From: DATCHW01 sp963806045
Lineage (GTDB): Bacteria; Bacteroidota; Ignavibacteria; Tepidaquicellales; Tepidaquicellaceae
Assembly (NCBI GenBank): GCA_963806045.1
Contig: CAWDWP010000016.1
Location: 1 to 64,000 of the forward strand
Reading direction: 5' to 3'
Length of the DNA stretch: 64,000 bases
The notes under the pieces are model-generated. The model was not told the origin of the DNA and did not search any database. It saw nothing but the letters and a program-made list of their open reading frames with translations. The translations under genes were made by a program, and so were the position numbers. Of this stretch, positions 28,858 through 38,643 are shown piece after piece (the first letter of the stretch is position 1; the number at the start of each line of letters is the position of its first letter).

Positions 28858-30696
28858 TTATTCTACTGTGACACTTTTTGCTAAATTTCGGGGTCTGTCA
28901 ACATCAGTACCTCGTTCAGCAGCTATATAATATGCGAGAAATTGAAGCGGTATTACATTAACAATCGGAGCAATTAATGCCTTTGCAGCAGGAACCCTTA
29001 AAACATAATCTGCATATGAATTAATATTCTCATCATCCTCATTCGCAATTGCAATTATCTTTCCGCTTCTTGCTTTTACTTCTTCAATATTTGAAATTAT
29101 TTTATCATAAGTTCTGTCCCGGGGAGCAATAAATACAACGGGCATATTTTGGTCAATTAATGCAATTGGTCCGTGTTTCATTTCAGCAGCAGGGTAACCT
29201 TCCGCATGAATGTAGGATATTTCCTTGAGTTTTAATGCTCCTTCTAATGCTATAGGGAAATTGTATCCTCTTCCTAAATAAAGAAAATTATTCGCATCAA
29301 CAAATTCCATAGCAACTTTCTTATAATCATCTTTTTTAGAAATTACATTTGAAATATGTTCGGGTAGTTTCTTAATCTGATTTGCAAGTTTTATTAATGA
29401 TTCCGGATGTAGCGTTTTATTTTCATTTGCTATCATAAGAGTTATAAGAGCAAGTGACATAACCTGGCAAGTGAAGGCTTTTGTAGAGGCGACACCAATT
29501 TCAGGACCTGCGTGAATATAAGTACCTGCATCTACTTCCCTTGCGATTGTACTGCCAATCACATTCACAATTCCGAGTGTAGTAGCACCCTGAATTTTTG
29601 CTTCTCTTAAAGCTGCAAGTGTGTCTGCTGTTTCACCGCTTTGACTTATAAGTATTACAACATCATCAGGATAAATTACCGGTCTCCTGTAACGGAATTC
29701 CGAAGCATATTCTACTTCTGTTGGAATACGGCAATATTGTTCGAGCATATACTCACCTACTAAAGCAGAATGCCATGCTGTTCCGCAAGCGGTTATTATA
29801 ATCCTTTTAGCATTGAATAATTTTTCTGCAATAGGTTCCAGACCTCCTAATTTTACAACCCCTGTGTCAAAATTTATTCTTCCTCTGTAAGTATTTTGAA
29901 TTGTTTCAGACTGTTCACAAATTTCTTTCAACATAAAATGTTCATACCCTGCTTTTTCTATGTTGCTTAACTCCATATCAAGCTTCTGAATTTCACGAAA
30001 AATGTCTTTGTCTTCGATAGTTTTCAGATTAAATCCTTTTTTTGTAAGGATTGCCATTTCACCATCTTCAAGGTATATCACGTTTTTTGTAAGATTTATT
30101 ATCGCAGAGGCATCGGAAGCGACAATTGTTTCCCCTTGCCCTATTCCAAGCATTAGCGGACTGCCTTTTCTTGCTGCGATAATTTTATCAGGTTCTTTTA
30201 TATGCAAGCAAGCAATACCATACGTACCTTCAACTTCACTCAAGGATAACCTGACAGCTGTTTCAAAGTTTCCTGTTTCAGTATAATGGAAGTGTATAAG
30301 GTCTGCAAGTACTTCAGTATCAGTATCGGTCTGAAATTTGTATCCGACATTTGTAAGCCTTGTTTTTAGAGTCTTATAATTTTCAATAATACCGTTATGT
30401 ACAATCCTGATTTCTCCATTCATATCAGAATGCGGGTGAGCGTTCAAATCATTAGGTACGCCATGTGTAGCCCATCTGGTATGTCCTATACCTACAGAAC
30501 CCTGGAATGATTTTACATTTATTAATTCTTCAAGCTCAGTTACCCTTCCTGCTTTTTTAATATCCTGCAGTATATTTTTAGAATTAAATATTGATATCCC
30601 GGCTGAATCATAACCCCGGTATTCCAGCCTTTTAAGACCGTCTATGATGACAGGCAGCGCATTTTTTCTCCCTATGTAACCTACAATTCCGCACAT
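28858..30696 (-). CDS. glmS: Glucosamine-fructose-6-phosphate aminotransferase (isomerizing)
   Basis: 612 residues. GlmS makes glucosamine-6-phosphate from fructose-6-phosphate and glutamine, the first step to UDP-GlcNAc for peptidoglycan and LPS. Cys2 (MCGIVGYIG) is the glutaminase nucleophile, and GHTRWATHG binds glutamine. Two SIS sugar-isomerase domains follow (ISQSGETADTLAALREAK; YLGRGYNFPIALEGALKLKEISYIHAEGYPAAEMKHGPIALID). The end is the canonical LAKSVTVE. An AAGGAGAAG ribosome-binding site precedes ATG 30696. I looked at the 134-base leader and found no glmS ribozyme core. Confidence 0.97.
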   Translation of the reverse strand: MCGIVGYIGRKNALPVIIDGLKRLEYRGYDSAGISIFNSKNILQDIKKAGRVTELEELINVKSFQGSVGIGHTRWATHGVPNDLNAHPHSDMNGEIRIVHNGIIENYKTLKTRLTNVGYKFQTDTDTEVLADLIHFHYTETGNFETAVRLSLSEVEGTYGIACLHIKEPDKIIAARKGSPLMLGIGQGETIVASDASAIINLTKNVIYLEDGEMAILTKKGFNLKTIEDKDIFREIQKLDMELSNIEKAGYEHFMLKEICEQSETIQNTYRGRINFDTGVVKLGGLEPIAEKLFNAKRIIITACGTAWHSALVGEYMLEQYCRIPTEVEYASEFRYRRPVIYPDDVVILISQSGETADTLAALREAKIQGATTLGIVNVIGSTIAREVDAGTYIHAGPEIGVASTKAFTCQVMSLALITLMIANENKTLHPESLIKLANQIKKLPEHISNVISKKDDYKKVAMEFVDANNFLYLGRGYNFPIALEGALKLKEISYIHAEGYPAAEMKHGPIALIDQNMPVVFIAPRDRTYDKIISNIEEVKARSGKIIAIANEDDENINSYADYVLRVPAAKALIAPIVNVIPLQFLAYYIAAERGTDVDRPRNLAKSVTVE

Positions 30697-30757
30697 TTAT
30701 TCTTCTCCTTATTTGCTATAAATTTAATTATTAAGACAATTTAACTAAATAAAAAAA

Positions 30758-30782
30758 TAAAAACCGTTAATAACGGTTTTTA
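30758..30782 (-). terminator. Terminator at end of the nuo operon
   Basis: AAAAACCGTTA (30759-30769) and TAACGGTTTTT (30771-30781) form a compact palindrome rich in A and T at the ends. It lies between nuoN and glmS. The very small loop means the top of the stem must open. Confidence 0.65.
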
Positions 30783-30830
30783 TTCTATAAACTATTAAAT
30801 GTATATTAAAAATCCCTAAGAAATAAATTT

Positions 30831-32315
30831 CTATTTTATCAATCCAAACAATGTTACTGAAGATTCTGCTAATTTAAGCAGCGGTGCAAAGTATAATCCA
30901 AAAAATAGAACGGGAAATACAAGTATCGCTAACACAAAATAATGGGAAAAGCTGTAAGAAATTTTAGAGTTTGATTTTCTGCTTTTTGCAAAAAACATGA
31001 CTTTTAATACTTTTACATAGAAGAAAAGTGATATAACGCTGTTTAGCATTGCAATCAAAGCAAGCCATGCCATGTCAGCTTTTACCAAAGTTGAGAAAAT
31101 ATAAAATTTTCCGATGAATCCGACCGTAGAAGGAATTCCTGACAATGAAAACATGAATATTGCCATTGCGATACCAATAAAAGGTGCCCTGAATCCTATA
31201 CCTGCCATATCCTGAATATCATCAGTTTTTAATTTATTCGATATCAGTATGGCAACATAAAATGCCCCAAGATTCATAAATAAATAAGCACCAATATAAA
31301 TCATTATAGCAGTTAATCCCATTTGGTTCAAAACAGTCAAACCAAGAAGCATGTAGCCCGTATGAGCAATTGAAGAATATGCAAGAAGCCGTTTGATACT
31401 TGTTTGCCAGAGAGCAACCATATTTCCTAGAAGCATCGAAGCTATTGATATTACTATTATTATTTCATTCCATCTGATCGAAGAAACCACACTCCAAACT
31501 CCGTTTACGTCAATTTTAACGAAAGTATATAATAAAAATCTGATTAACATTGCCAGACCCGCTGCTGAGGATGTTACAGACAGAAATGCACCGACCGGAA
31601 TAGGAGCACCTTCATATACGTCAGGAGTCCAGAATTGAAAAGGAACGGATGAAATTTTGTATCCAATTCCGGATAAAATCATGATTATAGATATTATTAT
31701 AGCAGGGTTATTTGCATTAGTCTGACTCAGGAACAGATTGATTTTAAGTAAATCAAGAGAACCCGTAAAGCCGTAAAGCAAAGTAATACCGAACAGCATA
31801 ATTCCTGATGATGCAGCACCATAAATAATATATTTAATAGAAGCTTCTGATGATCTTTTATCTTTCTTAGAATATCCTGCAAGTATATATGAAGATAAAC
31901 TTGCAAGTTCGAGAGAAAGATACATCATCAATAAATTCACTGCAGATGCCATAAGAAATGCACCTCCGGTTAGACCAAGCATCAAGACAATATGCTCATT
32001 TTTATGAACCGAATTTTTAATCTCTTTTGATACTCCAAAAAATATAATCACAAGTAATGTTGAAACTACAAATATATACTTGAAAAATGTTCCCATTCCA
32101 TCCACAACAAGCAGATTACTAAAGAATCTTTCGCTAGTTCCTGCCTGAATAATCAAAAAATATAAGCTAATCAACAAACCTACTGCTGCCGCAAGAGAAA
32201 CTATAATTGATTTCTTATTCAATATCACATCAAGAATCAAACATACTAATAATGTAGTGAATACTGCAATTTCGGGATAAAAAAAGCTTAAATTATTTAA
32301 TAACTGAGCCTGCAC
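30831..32315 (-). CDS. nuoN: NADH-quinone oxidoreductase subunit N
   Basis: A 494-residue antiporter-like membrane subunit of complex I that helps move protons. Signatures: LMMYLSLELASLSSYILAGYSKKDKRSSEASIKYIIYGAASSGIMLFGITLLYG (the proton-channel Glu and Lys helices), KISSVPFQFWTPDVYEGAP and RLLAYSSIAHTGYMLLGL. It is the last gene of the nuo operon, 32 bases after nuoM, and is followed by a terminator. No frameshift. Confidence 0.97.
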   Translation of the reverse strand: MQAQLLNNLSFFYPEIAVFTTLLVCLILDVILNKKSIIVSLAAAVGLLISLYFLIIQAGTSERFFSNLLVVDGMGTFFKYIFVVSTLLVIIFFGVSKEIKNSVHKNEHIVLMLGLTGGAFLMASAVNLLMMYLSLELASLSSYILAGYSKKDKRSSEASIKYIIYGAASSGIMLFGITLLYGFTGSLDLLKINLFLSQTNANNPAIIISIIMILSGIGYKISSVPFQFWTPDVYEGAPIPVGAFLSVTSSAAGLAMLIRFLLYTFVKIDVNGVWSVVSSIRWNEIIIVISIASMLLGNMVALWQTSIKRLLAYSSIAHTGYMLLGLTVLNQMGLTAIMIYIGAYLFMNLGAFYVAILISNKLKTDDIQDMAGIGFRAPFIGIAMAIFMFSLSGIPSTVGFIGKFYIFSTLVKADMAWLALIAMLNSVISLFFYVKVLKVMFFAKSRKSNSKISYSFSHYFVLAILVFPVLFFGLYFAPLLKLAESSVTLFGLIK

Positions 32316-32347
32316 AAACTTATTTATTTAGATTAATAAAATCAAAA

Positions 32348-33925
32348 TTAATTTCCAATTGCTACTCCACCTGCACCTGTAACAATACTTACTAACAGAT
32401 TCACGGAGCTTGTCATTAAATTTAAAAATGGAGCAGGATAAATCCCTAAGAATATTACGATAACAACTAAAGGAACTGCACTAAGCAATTCCCTCCCATT
32501 GATATCCGTAATTGAATTCCATTTTTCAGGCAATACTCCAAAGAATATTCGTTGTAATGTCCAGAGTAAATAAGCCGCATTTAACACAATGCCAAGTGTT
32601 GATATAATTGCGATAACCCGTATAACCGGATTACTAAAACTGCCAAGAAATACAAATGCTTCACTTATAAATCCGCTTAAACCCGGAAGTCCGAGTGCTG
32701 CAAAAAATGCAATTATAACTATACTGAAATATTTTGGCATCTTATTCGCAATACCACCAAAATCATTTATTCCTCTTGTATGAGCTCTATCATAAATTAC
32801 ACCGACCATCAGGAAGAGAACTGCTGTAATAGTTCCATGATTAAACATCTGGAATATGGCACCATTGATTCCGACTGTAGTATTTGAAGCCATACCTAAA
32901 AGTACATAACCCATATGCGAAATTGATGAATATGCTATTAACTTTTTAAAATCTGTCTGAGCCATAGCACACAAGGCGCCATAAATAATATTTATCATAC
33001 CAAGTATTGCCATTGGATACATAAAATACATTGTCGCATCAGGGAATAGCGGATAAGATACCCTGAGAATACCATACGTTCCCATTTTAAGCAATACGCC
33101 TGCAAGTATTACAGATATTGCCGTAGGAGCTTCTACGTGAGCATCGGGTAACCAGGTGTGGAACGGAAATACAGGAACTTTGATAGCAAATCCTATAAAC
33201 AAAGAAGCAAATGCAATTAATCTTATATTCGAACCAATTCCTCCGAGTAGAGAACTCGATTGTTTTACGAGAGAAATCAAGTTGAATGTATGCATTTTTG
33301 TAACCGGATCTGTCGAACTAAAATATACGGCAATGATAGTAATTAAAATGAACACACTACCGAATAAAGTATATAAGAAAAATTTAATAGCAGCATATTC
33401 TCTCCTAGGACCTCCCCAGATTCCAATTAGGAAATACATTGGAAGAAGCATTATTTCCCAGAAAATAAAGAAGAGAAACATATCAAGAGCACAGAATACA
33501 CCCAGCATACCAGTCACAAGAAAAAGATATAAAGCATAATATCCTTTTTCATTTTTGGTAACACTGAATGATGCGATTGCTCCCATTAAACTTACGATAG
33601 CCGTGAGGAAAATCATTGATATGGAAATTCCGTCAAGACCGACGAAATATTCTATATGTATTCCCCCGAACAGATTAACGTCTATCCACGAAACTCTTTC
33701 AACGAACTGCAAAGTATCGAAGGAATTTATTCCTGCTTTTGCAGCATCATAATTCATCCATAATACAACAGATAATACTACAAGTAAAAATGTAGCAAAT
33801 ACTGAAATGTATTTAATCGCTTTAGTCATAGACTTTGGAACCAGCAAAGTGACAACCATACCCAGAATAGGCAGGAAAATCATCCAGCTTAGAATTCCAA
33901 GACCAAGTATTTTATATTCAGGCAT
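32348..33925 (-). CDS. nuoM: NADH-quinone oxidoreductase subunit M
   Basis: Antiporter-like complex I subunit, 525 residues from ATG 33925 (MPEYKILGLGILSWMIFLPIL). An in-frame upstream start would run into the tRNA-Leu, so 33925 is chosen. Signatures: FFIFWEIMLLPMYFLIGIWGG, FHTWLPDAHVEAPTAISVILAGVLLKMGTYGILR and FKKLIAYSSISHMGYVLLGMA. Part of the membrane arm. The tRNA-Leu lies 42 bases upstream, between it and nuoL. Confidence 0.96.
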   Translation of the reverse strand: MPEYKILGLGILSWMIFLPILGMVVTLLVPKSMTKAIKYISVFATFLLVVLSVVLWMNYDAAKAGINSFDTLQFVERVSWIDVNLFGGIHIEYFVGLDGISISMIFLTAIVSLMGAIASFSVTKNEKGYYALYLFLVTGMLGVFCALDMFLFFIFWEIMLLPMYFLIGIWGGPRREYAAIKFFLYTLFGSVFILITIIAVYFSSTDPVTKMHTFNLISLVKQSSSLLGGIGSNIRLIAFASLFIGFAIKVPVFPFHTWLPDAHVEAPTAISVILAGVLLKMGTYGILRVSYPLFPDATMYFMYPMAILGMINIIYGALCAMAQTDFKKLIAYSSISHMGYVLLGMASNTTVGINGAIFQMFNHGTITAVLFLMVGVIYDRAHTRGINDFGGIANKMPKYFSIVIIAFFAALGLPGLSGFISEAFVFLGSFSNPVIRVIAIISTLGIVLNAAYLLWTLQRIFFGVLPEKWNSITDINGRELLSAVPLVVIVIFLGIYPAPFLNLMTSSVNLLVSIVTGAGGVAIGN

Positions 33926-33967
33926 AATGAATATTAAATTATTAACTTCAAATTTTAAAATAACAAG

Positions 33968-34053
33968 TGCCGAAAGAGGGAGTCGAACCCTCACGGGATT
34001 TGAGTCCCGCTGGATTTTGAGTCCAGTGCGTCTGCCAATTCCGCCATTTCGGC
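33968..34053 (-). tRNA. tRNA-Leu (CAA), inside the nuo operon
   Basis: Minus strand: acceptor GCCGAAA with TTTCGGC, D-arm GGCGGAATTGGCAGACGC, anticodon arm CTGGA-CTCAAAA-TCCAG (anticodon CAA), variable arm GCGGGACTCAAATCCCGT and T-arm GAGGGTTCGACTCCCTC, discriminator A. 86 nt. It sits in the 150-base gap between nuoL (22 bases away) and nuoM (42 bases away) on the same strand, so the polycistronic message must be processed around it or the tRNA has its own promoter. Confidence 0.93.
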
Positions 34054-34075
34054 ATTTTAAAAGAACTTCAGATTA

Positions 34076-36100
34076 TTAAAACACTCTGAAAACGAAATAT
34101 AAAACTATAACTCCAAATACAACAAAGGCAACATAAGTTTGGATTTTTCCGGTCTGAACTTTTCTGAAAATCAGACCAAAGAATCCGGCAAATCCACCGG
34201 CAAGATTTACCAATGTGTCAACAAAATAATTATCGAATTTACCGCTAAATTTAGAAATTAATTGAGTTACGTATGCAGAACCATTTACCATACCATCAAC
34301 AATATTCGCATCGAACCAGGCTAATACTCTTGCAGAAAGCATTGTAAAAGCAATAGCTGTTTTATCATATAATTCATCAAAATACCATTTATTCAGAGAG
34401 AAATTATATAATGGTCTTATTGCATTTGTGACTTTTTCAACATCGATTTTTTTCCAGTAATAAAATAAAAAAGCCATCAAAATTCCTAAACCGGCTACTC
34501 CAAGTGATAAGAACATAGCAGGATAGTGTGCATGATGTATTGCTTCTTTAAATTCTTCTCCGTTCAAAATGTGATAAATTGAACCGTGAGTCCCTGCCAA
34601 TAATGATTCAGGAGCTTTTAACATTTCTAAAAACCATCCCCCATCTGCTGTTAAAGGATTCAATGAATAAAAGAATCCTATCGAAAGAACTGACAGTATT
34701 ATAAGAGGTAATGTCATTGCCAGAGGAGCTTCGTGGCAATGCTCATATTTTTCTTTATTTCTTGGCTCACCTGTAAATGTAACTATAACTAACCGGAACA
34801 TATAAAATGCAGTCAACCCTGCAACGCTAAATGCAATAATAGGAATTAAATAATTAATCCCGCCATTTTCCGAAGCAAACGCAAGCGTAGCCGCAAGAAT
34901 AGAATCTTTACTCAGGAATCCTGATGTAAACGGCACGCCGGATATTGCTAATGTTGAAATTAGAAAAGCATAAAATGTTATTGGCATTTTCTTTCTAAGT
35001 CCACCCATTTCACGGATATCCTGAACGTGGTGCATAGCATAAATCACAGCACCGGAACCAAGGAACAGACACGCTTTAAAAAATGCGTGTGTTGTAAGGT
35101 GAAACATTGCAAAAGACGGAGCACCAATTCCGTGAGCCATTACCATATATCCCAGCTGGCTGACTGTAGAATAAGCAAGAACTCTTTTAATATCATTTTG
35201 AGTGATTGCTATTGTTGCAGAAATAAAAGCAGTGATAGCTCCAATAAATGCAATTACAGTTAAAGCATCTGCAGATAACATTACAAATATTCTTGCAAGC
35301 ATATATACACCTGCGGCAACCATTGTAGCAGCGTGAATTAAAGCCGATACAGGTGTTGGACCTTCCATAGCATCGGGAAGCCAAACGTGTAAAGGAAACT
35401 GAGCTGATTTACCTACAGCACCCATAAATAGTAAAATTCCGGTAGCTGTTAACCAAGCTCCTGATAATTTTCCTAACTCAACTCCTACGAAAATTTCTGT
35501 AAAATTGAAAGTACCAAGGAATGTGAAAATAATCATTATCCCCGTAAAGAATCCGATATCACCAATTCTATTTACAATAAAAGCTTTTTTAGCAGCTTCC
35601 TGAGGTGCTTTTTTCTCATACCAGAATCCAATCAACAGATATGAACTAATCCCAACTAATTCCCAGAATACATACATTAGCAAAAGATTATTCGTAAGTA
35701 CAATACCTAACATTGAAAATGTGAACAATCCGAGAAATGCAAAATACCTGCTGTATTTAGCATCACCTTCCATATATTTTACAGAGAATAGGTGAACAAG
35801 AGAACTGATTAAATTCACAACAATGAGCATCAAACAGGAAATATTGTCTAATACGATACCTGCTTTAAATTTTGTTGTTTCGGTTCCCAGATTAATCCAA
35901 TCAACAGATAAGCTTATTCCTCCACCTGTAATATACGCTATGAAAATATATACAGATATAAAAAGATTGATAAATAATATAGAAGTCGCAAACCAATCAC
36001 CGTTTCTTGGCATCTTTTTTCCAAAGAAAGCTAATACCAGAAACGATACCATCGGTAAGACCAGTACCACCAGAGAAAGAGTTATTAATGAAAATCCCAT
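34076..36100 (-). CDS. nuoL: NADH-quinone oxidoreductase subunit L
   Basis: 674 residues, the distal antiporter-like subunit with the long lateral helix. Signatures: LLLMYVFWELVGISSYLLIGFWYEKKAPQEAAKKAFIVNRIGDIGF (with the channel Glu and Lys residues), SAQFPLHVWLPDAMEGPTPVSALIHAATMVAAGVYML and RVLAYSTVSQLGYMVMAHG. The C-terminal helix region DNYFVDTLVNLAGGFAGFFG is present. No frameshift. Confidence 0.97.
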   Translation of the reverse strand: MGFSLITLSLVVLVLPMVSFLVLAFFGKKMPRNGDWFATSILFINLFISVYIFIAYITGGGISLSVDWINLGTETTKFKAGIVLDNISCLMLIVVNLISSLVHLFSVKYMEGDAKYSRYFAFLGLFTFSMLGIVLTNNLLLMYVFWELVGISSYLLIGFWYEKKAPQEAAKKAFIVNRIGDIGFFTGIMIIFTFLGTFNFTEIFVGVELGKLSGAWLTATGILLFMGAVGKSAQFPLHVWLPDAMEGPTPVSALIHAATMVAAGVYMLARIFVMLSADALTVIAFIGAITAFISATIAITQNDIKRVLAYSTVSQLGYMVMAHGIGAPSFAMFHLTTHAFFKACLFLGSGAVIYAMHHVQDIREMGGLRKKMPITFYAFLISTLAISGVPFTSGFLSKDSILAATLAFASENGGINYLIPIIAFSVAGLTAFYMFRLVIVTFTGEPRNKEKYEHCHEAPLAMTLPLIILSVLSIGFFYSLNPLTADGGWFLEMLKAPESLLAGTHGSIYHILNGEEFKEAIHHAHYPAMFLSLGVAGLGILMAFLFYYWKKIDVEKVTNAIRPLYNFSLNKWYFDELYDKTAIAFTMLSARVLAWFDANIVDGMVNGSAYVTQLISKFSGKFDNYFVDTLVNLAGGFAGFFGLIFRKVQTGKIQTYVAFVVFGVIVLYFVFRVF

Positions 36101-36123
36101 TTTAAATGTTTAATCTTATAAAA

Positions 36124-36432
36124 TTATTCTTTCATTGAATCAACTTCATCAATATTGACGGTTGAGAAGTTATTATACAGATTTAAAATTATTCCTAAAG
36201 CAATTGCGGCTTCAGCAACCGCAAGTATGATGACAAAAATTGTAACAACCTGTCCATCAACTCCCAATCCACCATATCTTGAAAATGCAATAAGGTTAAT
36301 GTTGCAGGAATTCAAAATTAATTCTATTCCCATCAGGACAAGAATTGCATTTTTACGCGAAACCAATGCGTATAGACCTATCCCGAAGAGAACAGTACTT
36401 AATATCAAAAAATGATTTAAACCTACTTCCAT
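36124..36432 (-). CDS. nuoK: NADH-quinone oxidoreductase subunit K
   Basis: 102 residues with three helices. The proton-path glutamates are seen in LVLMGIELILNSCNINLIAF and VVTIFVIILAVAEAAIALGIILNLY. Starts 5 bases after nuoJ and is followed after 23 bases by nuoL. Small and complete. Confidence 0.96.
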   Translation of the reverse strand: MEVGLNHFLILSTVLFGIGLYALVSRKNAILVLMGIELILNSCNINLIAFSRYGGLGVDGQVVTIFVIILAVAEAAIALGIILNLYNNFSTVNIDEVDSMKE

Positions 36433-36437
36433 ATATT

Positions 36438-36944
36438 TTAATTAATTTGTTTTTCTTTTCTTGAATACATCGCTGCTCCTATAAGAGCAATCAATAAAAC
36501 AATAGACGCAACCTCAAATGGGAGTAAATAATCTGTTAATAAAAGCTTTCCGATTTGGTTAATAGTCACATTCTCCTGCGATGGAACCGGTGCAATTTTC
36601 CAGTTTGTTGTCATAAGAATAAATACTAATAAAGCTGTTAATACTGTTACGAATATTGCAGCAGGAATATCACTTAAATTTTTAGTCTTCAAGTCTACAT
36701 CCGTAATTCTGTTAGTAAGCATAATACCGAAAATCAACAGTACTAATATTCCACCTATATAGACCATAATCTGAGTGATTGCTATAAAATCTGCATATAG
36801 AAGAACATAGATAGCAGCAATTCCAAATAATGTAATAAACAATGAAACAGCTGAATGAATTATATTCTTCGTAGTAACCAAATAGACTGCAGATACGATT
36901 GTTATTGCTGCAAAGAAATAAAATATTAGTGAATACAATGTCAT
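36438..36944 (-). CDS. nuoJ: NADH-quinone oxidoreductase subunit J
   Basis: 168 residues, five helices. Family pattern: IIHSAVSLFITLFGIAAIYVLLYADFIAITQIMVYIGGILVLLIFGIML (the pi-bulge helix with YVLLYADF...IQIMVYIGG), and VASIVLLIALIGAAMYSRKEK at the end. It lies between nuoI and nuoK with short gaps. Confidence 0.95.
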   Translation of the reverse strand: MTLYSLIFYFFAAITIVSAVYLVTTKNIIHSAVSLFITLFGIAAIYVLLYADFIAITQIMVYIGGILVLLIFGIMLTNRITDVDLKTKNLSDIPAAIFVTVLTALLVFILMTTNWKIAPVPSQENVTINQIGKLLLTDYLLPFEVASIVLLIALIGAAMYSRKEKQIN

Positions 36945-36955
36945 ATCAAAATCTT

Positions 36956-37552
36956 TTAAGTTTTTTTAATATTTTCATCAGTAGAATTAGTCTGTGTTTC
37001 TGCCTTTATAGCTGCAGCAGCTTTCGCTGCTTCCGCTTTTTTCTTTTCCTGTTCGAGTGCGAACTCGTCAGCTTTCATTTTCTTTTCTTTAACCTGCTCT
37101 GACGTCAAATCTGAAAAACGATAAACTAAGTCGCTTCTTTGGAATTCCGAATATTCAAAAACATCAGTCATATAAATGCATTCTGTCGGGCACGGGTAAA
37201 CACATAACTGGCAGAAACAGCATTTTGCCATATCAATATCGAATTTTGAAACAAATAGCGCTTTCTTTTTACCCTGTGAGGTTAAACCCGTTTTTCCTAC
37301 AACATCACCCGGAACTGCTTTTATTGTATCAATTTTAATGCAACTTACCGGACATGCACGAGCGCACTGATCACAGCCAATACAATCATCAATATTCACA
37401 AACAATCGATTCCTTTCCCTTTCGGGCAGCTGAAGCCTTTGTTCAGGATACTGAATTGTGACACTTTTATAAAACATATGACGGAATGTAATTGACATTC
37501 CTATCATAATCGAAGAAAGTGCTTGATAAATATTTTTGAAATATGCTTTCAT
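36956..37552 (-). CDS. nuoI: NADH-quinone oxidoreductase subunit I (two 4Fe-4S)
   Basis: 198 residues. Two ferredoxin motifs CIGCDQCARACPVSC (Cys57, 60, 63, 67) and CCFCQLCVYPCP (Cys111, 114, 117, 121) carry clusters N6a and N6b, passing electrons to NuoB. The C-terminal 35 residues are a charged Glu/Lys/Ala helix (KEKKMKADEFALEQEKKKAEAAKAAAA) that is longer than in most homologues. It starts after nuoH with 15 bases between. Confidence 0.96.
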   Translation of the reverse strand: MKAYFKNIYQALSSIMIGMSITFRHMFYKSVTIQYPEQRLQLPERERNRLFVNIDDCIGCDQCARACPVSCIKIDTIKAVPGDVVGKTGLTSQGKKKALFVSKFDIDMAKCCFCQLCVYPCPTECIYMTDVFEYSEFQRSDLVYRFSDLTSEQVKEKKMKADEFALEQEKKKAEAAKAAAAIKAETQTNSTDENIKKT

Positions 37553-37567
37553 TAAAAACTTTTTGAT

Positions 37568-38626
37568 TTACAGAACTAAATATAACCCTATTACAAAAAT
37601 GTTTATTAAACTAATCGGGATAAAATATTTCCAGCACATAGTCATGAGCTGGTCAACCCTTACTCTCGGAAGAGTCCATCTCAGCCAAATCTGAACAAAT
37701 ACAAAAAATAATCCTTTAATTAGAAACCACATAACCTGCATTACAGGAGAATTAAGGAATGGTATCAAATCCCCAAATGGAGACTGCCATCCACCAAAAA
37801 ATAATGTGGCTAAAATTGCAGATACAGCAAACATCTGAGCATATTCTGCCATGAAAAACATTGCAAACTTCATTCCTGAATATTCAAGATGAACACCCGC
37901 AACAAGTTCACTATCCGCTTCAGGGATATCAAACGGTGTTCGGTTTGTTTCTGCAAGTGTTGAAATGAAAAGTATCAAAGCAGAAGCAACCATAAAAGGA
38001 ACTATAATTATTCGGGACAAACCACCGGGTCCACCGAATATATACCAGTTCTGAATTCCTCCGCTCTGAGCAGCAACAATTCCCTGCATACTTAGTGTCC
38101 CAGCAATCATAACTACAACAAGTGCTGATAATGCAGTTGGAATTTCATAACTAACAATTTGAGCAACGGACCTCATTGCTCCATATAATGAATATTTATT
38201 GTGAGAAGACCATCCTGCTATGAGCAATCCCATAACACCGAGTGAAGTTATGGCAAAGAAATAAAACAATCCGAGGTTCAAATCTGCACCTATGAAGACG
38301 CTGCTGAATGGTAATACAGCATAACCCATAAATGATGCAATAAACACAATGAACGGAGCCGCATTATATAAACCTTTATCGGCTTGCTCAGGAGCGACAA
38401 ATTCCTTTTGCATAAGTTTTACTACATCCATAATCGTCTGCAATAAACCCCATTTACCTGTTCTGTTCGGACCTACACGGTCCTGCATAAAAGCAGAAAC
38501 TTTTCGTTCAGCCAATACTGCATAAAGTGCGAATACGGCAACATAAATTAAAATAGTTGTCGGAATCAGTACTAGAGCAATTATATTATTTCCAAAAATT
38601 GTTACGAAGTAATTTTCTACAATCAT
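37568..38626 (-). CDS. nuoH: NADH-quinone oxidoreductase subunit H
   Basis: 352 residues, the membrane subunit that lines the quinone entry channel. Signatures: AERKVSAFMQDRVGPNRTGKWGLLQ, SLGVMGLLIAGWSSHNKYSLYGAMRSVAQIVSYEIP and AETNRTPFDIPEADSELVAGVHLEYSGMKFA. No frameshift. Located between nuoD and nuoI; the usual nuoE, F and G genes are absent around it. Confidence 0.97.
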   Translation of the reverse strand: MIVENYFVTIFGNNIIALVLIPTTILIYVAVFALYAVLAERKVSAFMQDRVGPNRTGKWGLLQTIMDVVKLMQKEFVAPEQADKGLYNAAPFIVFIASFMGYAVLPFSSVFIGADLNLGLFYFFAITSLGVMGLLIAGWSSHNKYSLYGAMRSVAQIVSYEIPTALSALVVVMIAGTLSMQGIVAAQSGGIQNWYIFGGPGGLSRIIIVPFMVASALILFISTLAETNRTPFDIPEADSELVAGVHLEYSGMKFAMFFMAEYAQMFAVSAILATLFFGGWQSPFGDLIPFLNSPVMQVMWFLIKGLFFVFVQIWLRWTLPRVRVDQLMTMCWKYFIPISLINIFVIGLYLVL

Positions 38627-38643
38627 TAATTTACAATTAATTA

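Noticed and set aside
30697..30830. glmS ribozyme in the leader
   Set aside because: The leader is only 134 bases, half of it a terminator palindrome, and I see none of the ribozyme's conserved core.
33926..33994. Upstream start of nuoM inside the tRNA-Leu
   Set aside because: The tRNA fills that region, and MPEYKILGLGIL at 33925 gives the normal family N-terminus.
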